A stretch of 64,000 nucleotides of DNA from Apoderus coryli (GCA_911728435.2 OU452208.1:1612001-1676000), one strand, 5' to 3'; shown: positions 22,934 to 36,165, counted from the first letter of the stretch. Notes: generated by a model not told the origin, from the sequence alone. Numbers and translations: made by a program.

Positions 22934-24385
22934 TCATGTTTTCCATCTAATAATATTGGATTTTTGGCTTCTACGGTTATATTTGGACAATTTTTTTATT
23001 CTGCTATATATTCGTATCAAACCATGTGACATATATGGAGACAAACGATAAATGCGACTGTCTTTGCCTATGGACTTCTTCTTCATTAACTGATAATGCT
23101 CAGTTGGAAATAATTGCTTCTGAACGTTACTGCACCATACATTTTCAGCTTCTCTAAAATTTTCAACCGAAATATTTGAATTTACTTCTTTTTTCTGACA
23201 CCGCTTAATAAATTTAAATACGTAAGCTGTTGATTTTATTAATTTTATCCATGACGAAAATCTTGAAATATCTGGCAAATAGGTATTTTCTGTACTAATA
23301 TGGTTTACTAAAATCGTTTCTTGTTTGTCGTCTTTGAAATTTCGTTCATCAATTTTCTGTTTTCTTTGCAAATTTTCCTTTTTCTCTTCTTGCCAAAAAC
23401 ACGTATCTAAATATAAAAATTCAGGGCCGTTAAACCATGAGTTTTCTACGTTCAAATCTGCTTCTTTGTCATCCCTTGTGGCCTCATCCGCAATGTTTAA
23501 TTTCGAAGGTATCCATCTCCAATTTAGTATGTTTGTTAAATCCAGAATCTCGTTAATTCTTCTTGAAATGTAAGACCTGATGTTTTGTTTATCCGATCTT
23601 AACCAACCCAATACACATGTTGAATCACTCCATAAAATCGTCTTATTAATGTTTAACGCATGCTTTTCTTTAATTGTGTTTGCGATACGACTACCTATAA
23701 CCGCAGCTTGTAGCTCTAATTTTGGAATTGTAAGTTTCTTTCTTGGAATCACTTTTGTCTTCGAGGCTACTAGCACCACCCTATTCTTTTCTCGTTCTGA
23801 GTATCGAAAGTACCCAACTGCCTTTTCGCTAGCGTCACAGAAGATGTGTAACTGTATGTTGTTCTGTGGGAGATTGTAGTAACGCGGAATTCTCAAATGT
23901 TTTACTTTCTTTAAACAATTCAACCAACGAATCCATTTTGTATTTTGTTCTTCAGATATTTTTTCATCAAATGTAAGACCACTTCTCCACACATCTTGTA
24001 AAAGGATTTTTGCTTTTACAATGAAATGTCCTAAAAGACCTAAAGGATCGAAAATGGACATTATAATTTGCAGTATTTTTCTTTTAGTTGTAACTTCTGT
24101 TGTCATATTATCATTGAAGTCGAATTTAACACAAAATGCCAAAGTATCAAGGTGTGTATTCCAATTTAAGCCTAAAACTCGCTGTTCTTTTCCGCCAAGT
24201 TCTAAGTAATTTTCTTTACCTTTTAGTTCGGTTGGTATATTATTGAATACTTCCTCGGAATTACAAATCCAACTTCGAATTTCAAATCCACCTTTCTTAT
24301 GAATTGTGATGACTTGATTTATTAGTTCAGTCGCTTGCTCAGTGGTAACATTTTTTAATTTGTCACTTTTTGACATCCTTATCAA
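22934..24385 (-). pseudogene. BEL/Pao pol remnant: RT tail and RNase H
   Basis: The 483-residue frame starts within the RT domain, after the catalytic aspartates, with IHKKGGFEIRSWICNSEEVF and VLGLNWNTHLDTL, then KRKILQIIMSIFDPLGLLGH. The RNase H part follows: LHIFCDASEKAVGYF (Asp), KLELQAAVIGSRI (Glu), TILWSDSTCVLGWL (Asp), WRWIPSKLNIADEATRD (final Asp). The frame is lost near an A7 run (about 22991-22997), giving a false end before the integrase. The first Met is an internal residue, not a true start. Confidence 0.85.
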
Positions 24386-24461
24386 TTTTATTATATTTTA
24401 CTCTATTTTAGACCAAAACTGTTTCACTGCTCGCTGAATTCACTCTTCGGAGGACCAAAAA

Positions 24462-24639
24462 TGTTGTTAATGTTGTTTTTTAACTATGTGGACTGTATTT
24501 TATACTCTATTAACTATTAAGAATTACTATAAAACAACATTGCTAACTAACTATTTATTTTTTTAACTGTCTTCAAAACTGACAACAACAATTCTCTTAC
24601 AATAATACAACTCTTCTACAATATGTTCTATTTCTAACA
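24462..24639 (-). repeat. BEL/Pao 5' LTR
   Basis: 178 bp, identical by eye to the LTR at 21613-21790. The adjoining internal sequence on the minus strand reads TTTTTGGTCCTCCGAAGAG, probably the start of the leader or primer-binding zone. The matching tRNA was not identified. Confidence 0.9.
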
Positions 24640-24644
24640 GCATC

Positions 24645-26520
24645 TTATTATTTTGCTACTACTGAAGACTTTAGTAACTATTTCACTAATCATGTAGATC
24701 AACAAAGCTTACTAAAACGTATGAGATCCTCAGATATAAATCAAAAATATTTGAACGGCTATAAAGCGGAAAATCGAAGTCGCATATAGGAATTATATAG
24801 CTGGGATTGAGAGTAGTATCAAAACCGATCCTTAAAACTTATGAAAATTTATTCAAAGCAAAAAGAATCACTCGAGGACTCCTGGTGATATGAATGAAGT
24901 TTCGGGGGAGTCTCTATCGGGCTCGGGGGACATTTTCGACGCATTTGCCGATTTTTTTTAGTAGAGTATACGAGATGCCTTCTGTCTGTGGACCATCGAC
25001 TCTTTGATATCAATTGGAATTAATGGCTATGGAGATGTTCTGACGACACTAAAAAAACTTAAACCAAATATGACATCAGACCTTAAAGAGACTGCTTTTG
25101 CAAAACCATTAGAAATTTTAATTCACAAATCCTTACAGTCTTGCATATTTCCAGATGCCTGGAAGATTTCTCGTATCTGCCCAATTTACAAATCTGGAGC
25201 TAAGGATCATATCGACAACTACCAGCCGATTTCAATATTGTCCATTTTTTCGAAGGTCTTTGAGATGGTCGTTTATGGCTATCAGATCAAGAACAACATT
25301 AATTTCCACCGGACGCTCGACAGTAATCTCGCTTACTTCTCTCTGCCCTCAATAACGGCTTTCAGGTTGACACAATATATACTGACTTCTCAAAGGCTTT
25401 TCATAAGATTGATCACTCAATACTTAAAACTAAACTGGATGCTATACATAACGACATGATCTCAGTACAGTCTTTGATTCATATCTCTATGACCGTAGGC
25501 AGTTCGTTGAGGTTAGTGACTTTCATCCTTCATATTTTTCTCCTACAAGCGGTGCCTCACAGGGCAGCAAACTAGCTCCACTTTTATTTGCTATCTGTGT
25601 GAGTGATATTGCTGCTGAAGTATCAAGTAAATGTCTTATAGTCGCCGATGAGGTGAAGATGTATAGGCGGGTGACTAGCAAGGACGATTGTGTCTGTCTG
25701 CAGAGGGATCTCGAGAGGCTTGAGAGGTGGTGCATTAGAAATAAGCTTCTTCTAAACGTTGGCAAATGTAAACTTATGTCATTCGCAAGACGACAGAATA
25801 AGATCAGTTTCGGCTATGCGTTAAATAGTGTCCTTCTTGAGTCATGTAATTCATTGAGAGACCTGGGAGTGATTAGGGATCGTGAAATGTCATTTGACAA
25901 TCATATTCAGATTATTACACAGGACGCATTTCGCACCCGTATATCAGATCCACATCAATAAACTCGAGCGCGTCAGATGAAAATTTCCAAAGTTATCTTT
26001 CAAAATTGATGGACATTTCCCCCCTAGGGGCATTGACCACGGTATATTGTTGATTGGACGTTGACTCTTTGAACTTCCGTAGAACCTCCGCTGATCAAAT
26101 ATTTCTTTTCAAGTTGATAAATGGTTTAATTGATTGTCCTTCCCTCTTAGAGCTAGTGTATTTTAATATACCTCAATTTTATTGGACAATATCGCGTTTG
26201 TTTAGAGTACCACGTTTTAATTCAAATTATGCTTCAAAGTCTCCTCTCTTTCGAGCATGTCAGACTTGTGACCGCCTCGATGTGCATTGGTCTGTGGCCT
26301 ACTTTGACCGGCCTCTGAAATCATTTCGGACTGATTTGTGCTAGTACTTAAGGACCCTGGACGGGTAGGACGCTAGGTAATTGCATCTTTATATTTTTAT
26401 TTTTTGCAATGTTAATTTGATTTCATATTATTATGTTTATGGTTTGATAATTAGTTTAATCTAAATGTAAATTATGAAATATGATCTTGCTATCTGTTAG
26501 ACAATCATGAATTTAATTTA
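24645..26520 (+). mobile_element. LINE, highly broken reverse transcriptase
   Basis: Several frames give LKKLKPNMTSDL, WKISRICPIYKSGAKDH and IDNYQPISILSIFSKVFEM, then a palm remnant (FSKAFHKIDHS-like near 25390), a GASQGSKLAPLLFAI-type box near 25550, and a decayed VADEVKMYRRV in place of FADD (25640). The thumb region with CNSLRDLGVIRDREMSF and a C-terminal ADQIFLFKLINGLIDCPSLL (26054-26344) follow. It is closest by eye to the copy at 40985-42780. The 3' end near 26520 is not sharply defined. Confidence 0.75.
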
Positions 26521-28289
26521 ATTAATATACGCACTAAATTAGGTAGGCATATTACATCAATAATCTATAATGCGCTTCGTTTAAGCATACCAGTCAGCGC
26601 GTTTTGAAAAATTTAAATTATATTCTGTATTTCGATATTGTGCTTCAAAATTAATCAAAAAATACATTAAGTCTGTGCTTCATCTCTGTCAAACAATAGT
26701 AAAAGTAAAAGGTGAAGTTGTTCCAGAAATGTCACAAAACAACAAAACTCTTCTTCTTCATTTTTCCACCCTGAAGTTACACATAAGTCTAAAAAAATAA
26801 TAATTTAAAGTTTTCTAATATTATAAATAAAAAGAATGGTACAATAAATCAAAAATATTTTGATAACAATGTGGCGGATTCTAAATTGGTGTTTTCTGTA
26901 CGTTAACCTAATTTGTAGAAATGTTTTAATATGTTATAATAGTAAAGTCGCCGGGGCAGGAGGTATAGTGAGCAGGCTCTCCCGGTGGTTTCGAACCCCG
27001 ATCCCGCTGCATGTAGCTGCTCACCGGAGTAAAATAAAAATTAATTATCCTAAATTGCCCAAGTTGCAGAGGCCAATAAAAAAATAGTAAAATCAATTTT
27101 AAATTTTGTATTTTAGTTAACACTCAGTTGGAACATAATATTTTTTAAATATTATCAAATAATAAGCAATTATTTAATGTATTTTGTGACATAATTTCTA
27201 TAATTTGCTGCCTAGTGCGTTTACAAATTATTTGAACTTACCTACACTACCTATACACACTTTGTAACACTTATAATCAATTCTATAAAATGTAGAATAA
27301 CTCAAATCACTTCTATTCACATAAATTGATGCATGTTATTTTTCACCATGTTTAATTGTATGGAAGTAAATATACAAATTAAATAAGTAATACGACAGTT
27401 GCTCAATATTTGTGATGTGTTTTTTGACTCTTAAAGTTAAGAAATAAAATTAGTTTTCAACCTAAAAAAAAGTAGGAGCATTTAAAAAATACTGATAGGT
27501 TACTTCATAATTCTAAACGAAAACATAATGCAAATTCATAAAACAGATTTTTTTACTTTTTCTGTGTAACAAACCAGCCTCAATCAAGGATGTGAAACAA
27601 GTTCTGCTCACTCTTCTTGGCACGAACATAAACCATATGGAAAACTTGTTTATTATTGGTTTTGTGAAAAAATTTATTCTTGATAAAAAGTTCTGCATTG
27701 TCCAAAAACTTAAAATGCAACCATCAGATATCAATTTTTTTAAACCGTATACGAGGTTTCTCAAAAATATGAATTTTACTCAAGAGTAAGGTACCTTTAT
27801 TTTTTACAATACAGAAGAATGTTATAAAGTACAATTATTTTGAATTAAAAGTTATATTAATATGCAATTATAGCCATTTAGCATGAAAATTCAGGTTTGG
27901 TGATTATTTCGTATACTTTTTATTGATATCATTTCATGAGCTTAAAGGTAACCGTTTTTTCATAAAAAATTATAAACAAAAATTCCGTCACTACACCTTA
28001 TTTGAAAAATTGTTTATAAATACAGTTGTAACGTTAAAATTTAAGCTAGCGTTACTATTGACTTAATCCCTACCACCTATTACCTTTTGAACACCGTTTA
28101 CACTGAAAAGATTAAGTACTTACCCCTTACCAAGTGTCTACCGTTCTATTTGGCAAAGTAAAACACATTTTGGTACCTGTTTTGACCCAACTTTATTGAA
28201 CACTTATACACAGTTCATTGTTACGGTATTTTACTCCATTTGCCACTTGTGTGATATAATTTATGGCCCTGATTTATCACTGTCAATAT
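26521..28289. other. TRPM intron sequence; possible SINE fragment at 26935-27085
   Basis: On the minus strand, 26985-27005 contains GGGGTTCGAAACCACC, a good RNA polymerase III B box, but no convincing A box. This may be a tRNA-derived SINE remnant. The rest has no recognised feature. Frames at 27513-27789 carry no motif. Confidence 0.35.
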
Positions 28290-30910
28290 CCTGAAATATG
28301 CGAGACTGTTTTAGCGTAATTTTATAGTAATTGTAAATATTTATTAGGTACTTACAGAGTGAGGATGTCCTTGGCTATGCCCTTGTTTGTTTTGGTCGAT
28401 TGGGTAGCTTGGCTGTGTTCTTCAAGGCTTTTGTGGCCCCTTTATCAAACCTGTGATAGCGTTGTCTTCATGATTGTACCTGTGGAGAAAGGAGAATGTT
28501 TACTTTACCTATATTACTCTTATTTTGGACCCTACCTTTTGCTTGTGTTGAGTATTTCCACACTTGAGTAGTCCTTCTGACTAGTCTTGCTTTTGAGCTG
28601 ATTACTGCTTAAATCCACATAATATTTTGGTTGTGTAGCCTTGGGAAGCTTTTATGATTTGTATCGTATGTTACCGATACCCTTTTAGTCCTGAAAATCA
28701 ATTGTAATAGCTGTGATCATCGAGTTTGTTATGTAAACAAACAACAGCTCGAACACCGTGTTGTTATCATAGTATAAGATATGGAAGTATACGTAGTAAC
28801 TGTATGATCGAACACCTACCGTATTTCTACTTACCTTTAATTGAGTTTTCCATACTTATTACAGCTAATTAATGCATATTTATTCGTGAATACTTAATAT
28901 TTTTAATTAAATAATATTGCATCCGTCAAACGCGATGTCGTGTTGACGTACCTAATTGAGATTTGCCCGGTGGTGTCGCGACGTATTGCGAATTTTGCAA
29001 CAGGTTAAGCCCATTGTCGTCAACTGTTGGGTTGGTTGTTGTGGAATTGCAATGTTATACCACATAATTCATATGTAAAAGCTAGTAAAACTTGTCAATT
29101 ACATGGTTGAGAATAGAGTTGAGTAATAATTTACATCGTACGCATTGTTTGGGTATAGTTCGTGCATGTTTGACGAACGAACATTCTGACCTGTGGTGGA
29201 AGTCCATCTCGGCTGGAGCGAGATATTGTTGGTGTTGGTCAAGACAGGGGGTGCCACTGTCTAACCGTCTTCCTGTTCTTTTCCGAATTGCCATTTTTCG
29301 TGCTTGACCACTTCTATTCTGGGTGTTGTTGAAGAATTTTGCTGGACGGCCATTTTGTGCTATTATTATAAAAATTATTTGGTAATAATTTTTAACCCAA
29401 GTTGGGGAATATTTAGAGCCGTTTCGGTATTGGGACGTTTGAGAAACTGATTTTGATTGTTTTGATTGTAAATTTGGAGGTCCCGTCTGCTCAGAGAGCA
29501 GGATTAAATAAATCTTCGCCACCACCCCTTTATGGTAATTCTCTCTACTAACAACCGAGAGTAACTTTCGATCGAACTACCGATCAAGAAAACCCTCGCG
29601 AAGAGGGTTTTGGTTTTAGTTTTTGGTTTTTCTTGCTAGTACCTAGTTCATTTGGTTCTACCAGTCCACCCCGTTACGTTGCGCCGTGATTCCTGCGTTA
29701 TACCGAGCCGTTTTGTTGTTGACATGGTACTGGTATTGATATAATTAAAGAATGGTTTTTCTTCCGATAATGTTTTTGGGCTCCGGACCGACAAGACAAA
29801 GAATTTGCCTAATGAAGGTTTGTCAGGGTGCTGCCAGACTGTAAGTCATCTTTATTTGAATATTTCATGGCCTTCAGCGTAGGAGTGTTGTAAATTATAA
29901 AAGTTAATTAGTACTTAGTGCTTTATATGATTTTCATATTGGTGATTTCTATGATGGCCTTTAGCCTTTTCAGTGATATCTTTATGTTGATGTTAAATAT
30001 TTAATCTGGCCTTCAGCCTTCGTGTTCACGATTTTGCAAACTCTTGGCTACCTTTTACGTAGAGTCAGTTTGTATTTATTTTGTACCTGCATACTGGGTA
30101 CTCAATTATTTACCGTTAAGTTATAACGACGCGTTGTAACTCTGCTGTGAGCTCTTCGTGCGCACGTCGGGTATTCAGGGGCGTCCGAAATTATTTGTGA
30201 AATGACTGACTTATTATAGTACTTGCGTAATTGTATACGGTTTTATATTATTTCGTTAAGCAGTTATGTAAATGCTAACTTAGTGTTAATTGTTACTATT
30301 TCTTCACGGAGAAGGAAGCCTTTCACATTACGGTTCATTTCTGGAACACAGTAATTTGTATAATTTAAGCGATTACGCATTATTTCACTGAATATTATTT
30401 ATCTCTTACTATGTATTTAAGCAGTGTTTATTTGATAACGAATTGCCGTTATTAACGGATCACCGATATTAACTTGTTGAATGTTTACCGTTATTAACTT
30501 GTTGAAAGTTTTCCGTTATTAACGTGTTGAATAGCTACCGTTATTAACTTGTTGAATACTTACCGTTGTTAACTTGTTGAATTCTTCTGCTATTTATGCA
30601 TCAATTTGAAATCACCAATAATAATTTTACGTTTAGATTTATATGAAGTGTTTTATTTGGCACCGAGGTGGCAGCACACTGAGTGATTAGTGACGACCCC
30701 ATAAATATTTGTAGAGTTCCCTTTGGTTGTGAGGTGGATACTGCTCTGTATCATTTTCACGGTTTAGGTGATACGGTGTAATTTTTGGTGACCCAGTGAA
30801 GTAAATAAATCGTGTGGCGCCCCTATTGTTCATCACATTTCCTACCCCCCCTTCTTCACTGATTAGTTGGTCGGCCTTCACTGAAGTTACCTCACTCGTC
30901 CTCACACGTG
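28290..30910. other. Unassigned block, slightly GC-richer, with short repeats
   Basis: This stretch looks different from the neighbouring intron: GGCCTTCAGCC-type words recur at about 29868, 29951 and 30006, and a 25-bp tandem repeat lies at 30446-30588. TTTGGCACCGAGGTGGCAGC near 30656 could be the junction of a long LTR with a primer-binding region. No second LTR copy or retroelement protein was found, and frames on either strand (for example 29082-29525 minus, 30687-30905 minus) have no motif. A solo or truncated LTR is possible. Confidence 0.3.
30446..30588. repeat. 25-bp tandem repeat, about 5.5 units
   Basis: Units of the form CCGTTATTAACTTGTTGAAT plus five variable bases repeat in tandem, with substitutions mainly in the last five positions. 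Each unit carries TTAAC.TGTTGAA. Confidence 0.85.
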
Positions 30911-32091
30911 GTTTGGAAAAAGATCGTGGAATCTCTCATATTTATTTATGACAAATCTTGCCTGACTATTGTGAACTTTAATACTTAGAATTAAATATAA
31001 TAAAATAAAAATTCGCCACACAGTGACAAATGGAAACACCTTATTTTTGTAACTTTTTTTATTAGAAATGAAGAAAACTTTGATATAGGCGTAACCAAAG
31101 GGGATTAAAACCTCCCTATTCTCGGCAAAATTAAACAAAAACATGCTAATTAATTTAAAAATTCAATAACAATATTACCTATAATTATGATTAGTATTTA
31201 AAAAATAATTTTATTATGTTCTGAAATGGCCTAAAAACGCGTTTTAAGCTATCTCGGACTCCCCTTATACGGGGTATAAGAACTAGTCGTAACGCGTACA
31301 TCTGCCATTTGCCATGATTTTACAATTCAAATTCTATTATACTCCACTAACAGTTAGACCTCAGTTCATTAGCAAATATATAATAGATATTCAATAAACC
31401 TTTCAATACCGTAAATTCAACAGTTTATCTCAAATATTGAACTATTAGAAAAAATATATTGATCACTGTGAATAAATTACACGCCCAAAATTTTGCAATA
31501 AAACATACGAGATGTTTTCAGCTTAATCTAAACTGTTCGGTGTTAGTAGAGTAGATGAGGTCACAAACAAAACTCAAAACACTTGTTCTCAGTAGTCGTA
31601 TCAATTATTTGTTGTTCTATACATGAAATACCCGAATAAAGAGCATCAGATTCATTGAAAATGTATCAGTGAACCGTCTATATATCACTTACCACGGGCA
31701 CACTGTACATTTTGTTATTATTGAGATTTTTAATTTATATTAATTCTTTAGTTACGCTTTTAATTAATTTTCGATCAGTCTCTTTATACATACTTTTAGA
31801 TTGCTTCTCCTATGCTGTTGAACTTACGGTGCGCTACCTGCTAGACAAACATTAATTGGCGACGTGCTTGTTATATAATCTAACCAGACTTTAGGTATAT
31901 TGGAGATTTGCTTCACACTACCATGCTTTCACCAGGTGATCCACAACTCATTGGTGATCAGCAGGCTATGTGATTGAAATTTCCAATATTCATGTAGAGA
32001 ACTTATAGGTGCATGAAAAGAGCACAATATATTAATTGTTTCTCGATATATCAAATTAATAAACCGCTCGGCTTTTAAGTTTATGTGAAAA
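30911..32091. other. TRPM intron sequence, nothing recognised
   Basis: AT-rich. The minus-strand frames at 30902-31144 and 31929-32147 show no family motif. Confidence 0.45.
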
Positions 32092-32093
32092 TA

Positions 32094-32780
32094 CAGGGTT
32101 TTTAAAAAACACGCGGCAATATTTAAGGGGGTGATTCGTGATGTCATTCTAAGAAAAAAATTTCATTTGCAGAAAATATTTACGACACAAACTTTTTTTT
32201 TAATTTCAATAGAGAGAAAACAACTAAAAATCATATTTATGTATCTTAAATTTTTGTCGTATGTTCTTTACACTTACCTACTTACAAAAAATTATAAAAA
32301 CTGTTCAAAGTGACCGCCTCCAGCTCTGATGCAAGAGTCAGGTCTTCATCTCATCGACTGCTAAACGCTTTCTAAAATGCCAGAGTCGTTTCTTATTGTA
32401 TTACACCCAGCGATTATGCGATTTCGTAAATCCTCCTCATTTTTAACTGGAGTAGCGTCCACTACGGCCAATCCAGCGGTCTCCGTATGTGTGTGTTAAG
32501 AATTCTCGAGCAACTCTAATAAAATGCGCTAGTGCACCATCGCGCGTAAACCACATTGCATATCTTATTGCATCCTCTAGAAACTCTGGAAACCTGTGTC
32601 GCAAAAAGTCACGATAGACCTCTCCGGTCAGCCTTTCAGGTAGAAATACCGGCCCAATTCCAACCCACCTTATATCTTGCAAGAAATGCATTTTCAGAGC
32701 CATGTTTATGGGAACTTTTTTTCACACCACGAATCATTCCCTTAATAATTGCCGCTGTACACCAATGATTATACACCCTG
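32094..32780 (-). mobile_element. Deleted mariner, TA flanks, transposase fragment
   Basis: The ends read CAGGGTTTTTAAAAAACACG (left) and the complement of CAGGGTGTATAATCATTGG (right). They share the subterminal words GCGGCAAT.TTTAAGGG and GTGATTCGTG-like, and are flanked by TA. On the minus strand 32443-32703 encodes VGIGPVFLPERLTGEVYRDF and YAMWFTRDGALAHFIRVARE, then TYGDRWIGRSG. These match the part of a mariner transposase around the second catalytic Asp. First and third acidic regions are lost, so this is an inactive, internally deleted copy, distinct from the other two mariners. Confidence 0.75.
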
Positions 32781-32782
32781 TA

Positions 32783-33553
32783 TAATCGCTAGATATTCCG
32801 TCTGATTCCATCTCATCTGCCACACCTCCAGTGGAGCCGTGTTCGTTCTTCCACCAACATATCTATCGGTATTACGGCAGTAATTACATACAAGGTCTCC
32901 GTCGATACCATCCGGCTATCCTCAGAGGCATCTTGGGCTGCAATCTGTCCAGCCTCGTCCAATAAGTTTGGATTCCTAAAACTCTGTGCCAACCTGGAGA
33001 AGCATAGAACTCTGTTCATTGGGCCACCGAATTCAACACCACTGACTGCCAGGCTCTCTTATATTTGGAAGAAGTCTTGTTCACGCAGTCACCCTTTTCT
33101 CGGCTTTATTTTATTACAACGTGTTTCATATGTTCGCCAAATTCTAATCGGTCATCGTTTACAACTCCCCGATATTTCAAAGTCCTCTTAGGTGCTATGA
33201 TTTCGCCTATACAATAAAAATTTACATTTGACCTTTTCCGCAGTCCTCTCAGAATAACAGCCTCGGTCTTATGTAAGACCAATTCCAGACTCTTCACCCA
33301 TTCATCGACCATATCGATAGTCCCATCAATCTTCAACATACAGCAACAGCGATATCGTCAGCGTACACAATGAAATTCACATCATTCGGAAAATCTAGTC
33401 CCAACAATCCGTCATAAACAACATTCCACAGCGTGGGACCAAGTATTGTGCCCTGCGGTACACTTGCATACAGCTCCACTTCATTTTTTTCATCAATTTT
33501 AATAGTTCTATCGCTCAGATAACTATCAAAGATTGCCTGCAGGTAGGCAATAA
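32783..33553 (-). mobile_element. R1-like LINE fragment
   Basis: Minus-strand frames from 33553 down give ELYASVPQGTILGPTLWNVV, then DGLLGLDFPNDVNFIVYADD with the YADD catalytic box. Further down come WVKSLELVLHKTEAVIL and APKRTLKYRGV, and near 32850-32930 EDSRMVSTETLYVITAVIPI and EERTRLHW. This order and wording fit R1-clade elements. Internal deletions and shifts are present, and both ends are lost. The mariner at 32094-32780 abuts its 3' side. Confidence 0.75.
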
Positions 33554-35961
33554 ACTAGCCTAACAAACTAGGTTCAAAAGTAGTGTCAAAATGAGGAGAG
33601 GGACCCTCCAGTGCGACCACCGAGGGCCTATGGTGGCAACTATCAATAAACTACTTTATTTAAACTTCACCCCTCCTGGTATTTAGGAATTTAGGGGTTG
33701 TGTGCAACACTATCACAGGGTTAAAACGATTTTAACCAATAACTAATAGGTTCATCCTGTGATTCCCCCAAACTCACATACCAAAATTCCTTGAACCGTT
33801 TAGACAGACACACTTCTATCTGGAAATGGTCTTAGTCGTCTCAGTATATTATATAAAATGGTTATATCCGTCTTTATCTCATTTTTTAGTAGATTTTAAA
33901 AAAAAATCTAACTATTCAGGAGATCGACACAACCGAAATTTTGAAAAATTTTTATGCAGTCCTTCATTTTATGACCTCTGGATCCTAAAAATGACCTCAG
34001 TTCAAAAGTTTATATATCTATATATATATATGGGATATAGAAAACTTTGCGTCACGGTCTAGGCCGCAGTTTTTGACCAATCGAAACAAAATTTGGTTAA
34101 AAAATCGGCTAGGTCATGGAATCGCTTGAGTTCGTTGGCGATTGAAATCGGAGAGGTGATTTCAGAATGGCGGCCTGTCAAAGTTTTAAAAAAATCATAT
34201 TTTTTTCGTTGTTAATAGAAAATACCGATGTTACATATCAAATGATAGAGCACTTAAATCTCTACAATATTTATTTGGAGAGTTTTTTCATCGCTGGCAT
34301 ATTTAAGTAAATGTAAGTCAATATAAAGTAACAAAAAATAAAAAAAATATCATCACCCGCTACACCTGTAATTATTTTGACAAATAAACACCTGTGACAT
34401 AACAATAAGACCGTACTTACGTATGTGTTATAGTATAATGGGACTTCAGTTAAAATAACTGTCAATATGACACTTTGGTTATATTTGGCGACTGTCAGAA
34501 TATTCCATTATTTGTTTATTAATAGTGGGTGTCAGTGGTAGACTAAGTATAAATAAAAAATACATAAATCAAAAATCTACTTTTCCGACCGGCTGCCATC
34601 GGGATTTTTTTTGTGCGTTCACAATACTTTCCGTGGGGGTATATACCTATTAGTAATGTAAAGAAATTATTATTACACCATATTTTATCTTTATATTAAA
34701 TTACTTTTTTGTAATTTTTATATTGGTATACCACAAAAAAAATTACATTTCAAATTTATAAATTTTTCATATAGTCGCCCTGATGAAGAATGGAAAGCTT
34801 GGCATAGTAAGAAAAAGTTTTATTTCAAACATCAAAGACTTAGTGTCCCTAAAAATTGTATTTATATAGTTTTAAAAATCAACATAAATATACTATTCTG
34901 TATATAGTTTGAATTTGTTTTTCGTTAGAATATACTTGAAAGTAAGTTTCTTTGATTTGATGACAAAAATTAAGATAATTAATTTAATCATCAAATCAAT
35001 ATATTTAAATTATTCCAGTTTGGAATGACCAAGTTGCGATTTTTTTGGATAAAATTTTGTAACCCACAGTTACGTCTTATATGAGAAATAATCCTTAATT
35101 ATTGAGCAACTCTCGTATTGTATTATTATATTAGATTCGTTACTTTTTGTTAATATCATCATCAACATTTCTAGAAACGGACTAGTAGAAGTTTGAGTAT
35201 ACGAGGCAGGTCACCCAATGCAACTGCTGGTGTAAAGGTAGCGAGCTTAACAAACATAGAAAAAAACTTAACCCTACGTTTTTATTTTTGTTTTTGTATT
35301 TTTATTGGTCTTTGTATTTTTTTTATTTATTTTTAATTATTATTTTAATTATTACTAACTTATAGATAAATGACATTGGGCGCAAACATATTAAATGTAT
35401 ATAGATTCCTAATATACGAATCTGCTAGCTCTTCATTTGAAATGCTGCGTTACTAAATAGTACAAAAAAAAAAACACTATTTTAACGAATTGTATGTATT
35501 TTGGAAAATTATCATGCCCAGTTTCGTTTATCTGTATCCACATTTTTGTCCTCAGCATAAAATTTAACAAAGATAATAATTTAAAAATTATCCACAAATG
35601 TTTTAACAAAACTTAAACAATTACTTACATTTCAAAGTGATATTCCTAACAACCTCAGTTGTAAACTGTTATACACTAGATAACTCATATACTTTACATT
35701 AAAGAGATGTAATTATATATTATTTTTACGTTAGACCTAATCTTAATAGCGTAATAACGTATCTATCTTGTTTAAACTTTGTTGAAACAATTTATCCAAA
35801 GCTTTACATTTATGTTTCATGCAAGTGTTTTTCTCTTTAATACATTTTAAATGTCCCTTATGTATCTGTCTATTTTTTTATTTTAAAAATGTTTTTTCAT
35901 ATTTGTATATGTAAATATTAATTCTTCAAAATTTATTATTGTTTATAATCATTATTTCTAG
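33554..35961. other. End of the 18.6-kb TRPM intron
   Basis: About 33745-33860 is a diverged relative of the inverted-repeat element at 995-1255 (shared CCCAAACTCA.ATACCAAAAT and TGGAAATGGTCTTA.TCGT-like words). Otherwise no gene or repeat was recognised. The acceptor ATTTCTAG precedes 35962. Confidence 0.5.
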
Positions 35962-36165
35962 GCTTTGTTAACGGAGAATTTTATTACACGCGACACAATT
36001 GTTCATGAAAATGGTAAAATCTTATCTGATATGGATGACAATAAATATCATATCTTTTTCACTGAAAATTATATGGAAAAGACGCCAAAACAACGGGAAT
36101 TGAAGATCAGGAAGAAACTATATGAATTTTATACTGCACCTATTACAAAATTTTGGGCAAATTCC
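35962..36165 (+). CDS. Trpm: TRPM channel exon: pre-S1 helix and start of S1
   Basis: 68 codons, phase 0 at both ends, between ATTTCTAG and GTAAGT. The peptide begins ALTENFITRDTIVHENGKIL (variable linker) and ends RKKLYEFYTAPITKFWANS. That ending matches the highly conserved TRPM segment KIYEFYNAPIVKFWF..., which enters S1. The previous exon's acidic linker joins directly. The segment before RKKLYEFY is lineage-variable, so only its position supports it. No stop or frameshift was seen. Confidence 0.93.

Larger units (their letters stand above)
21613..24639 (-). mobile_element. Internally deleted BEL/Pao LTR retrotransposon, TSD GCATC
   Basis: Two 178-bp LTRs (21613-21790 and 24462-24639), beginning TGTTGTTAATG and ending TTCTAACA, look identical and are flanked by the 5-bp duplication GCATC (21608-21612, 24640-24644). 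The coding strand is minus. Present are the tail of RT, RNase H and integrase. Missing are gag, protease and the RT palm: only about 76 bp separate the 5' LTR from the middle of pol. The order RT-RH-IN and the RNase H and integrase motifs fit BEL/Pao. Matching LTRs imply a young insertion. The deletion, one shift and one stop make it non-autonomous. Confidence 0.9.

Noticed and set aside
29082..29525. 147-codon minus-strand ORF as a gene
   Set aside because: No domain, odd composition, and an overlapping frame on the other strand. It lies in a repeat-like block and is probably chance.
34771..34800. CTGATGA followed by GGAAAG, hammerhead-like
   Set aside because: No stem II can form between the core and GAAA, and stem I does not pair. 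The similar TGATGAAGCATGGAA at 56458 lacks GAAA altogether. At best these are decayed relatives.
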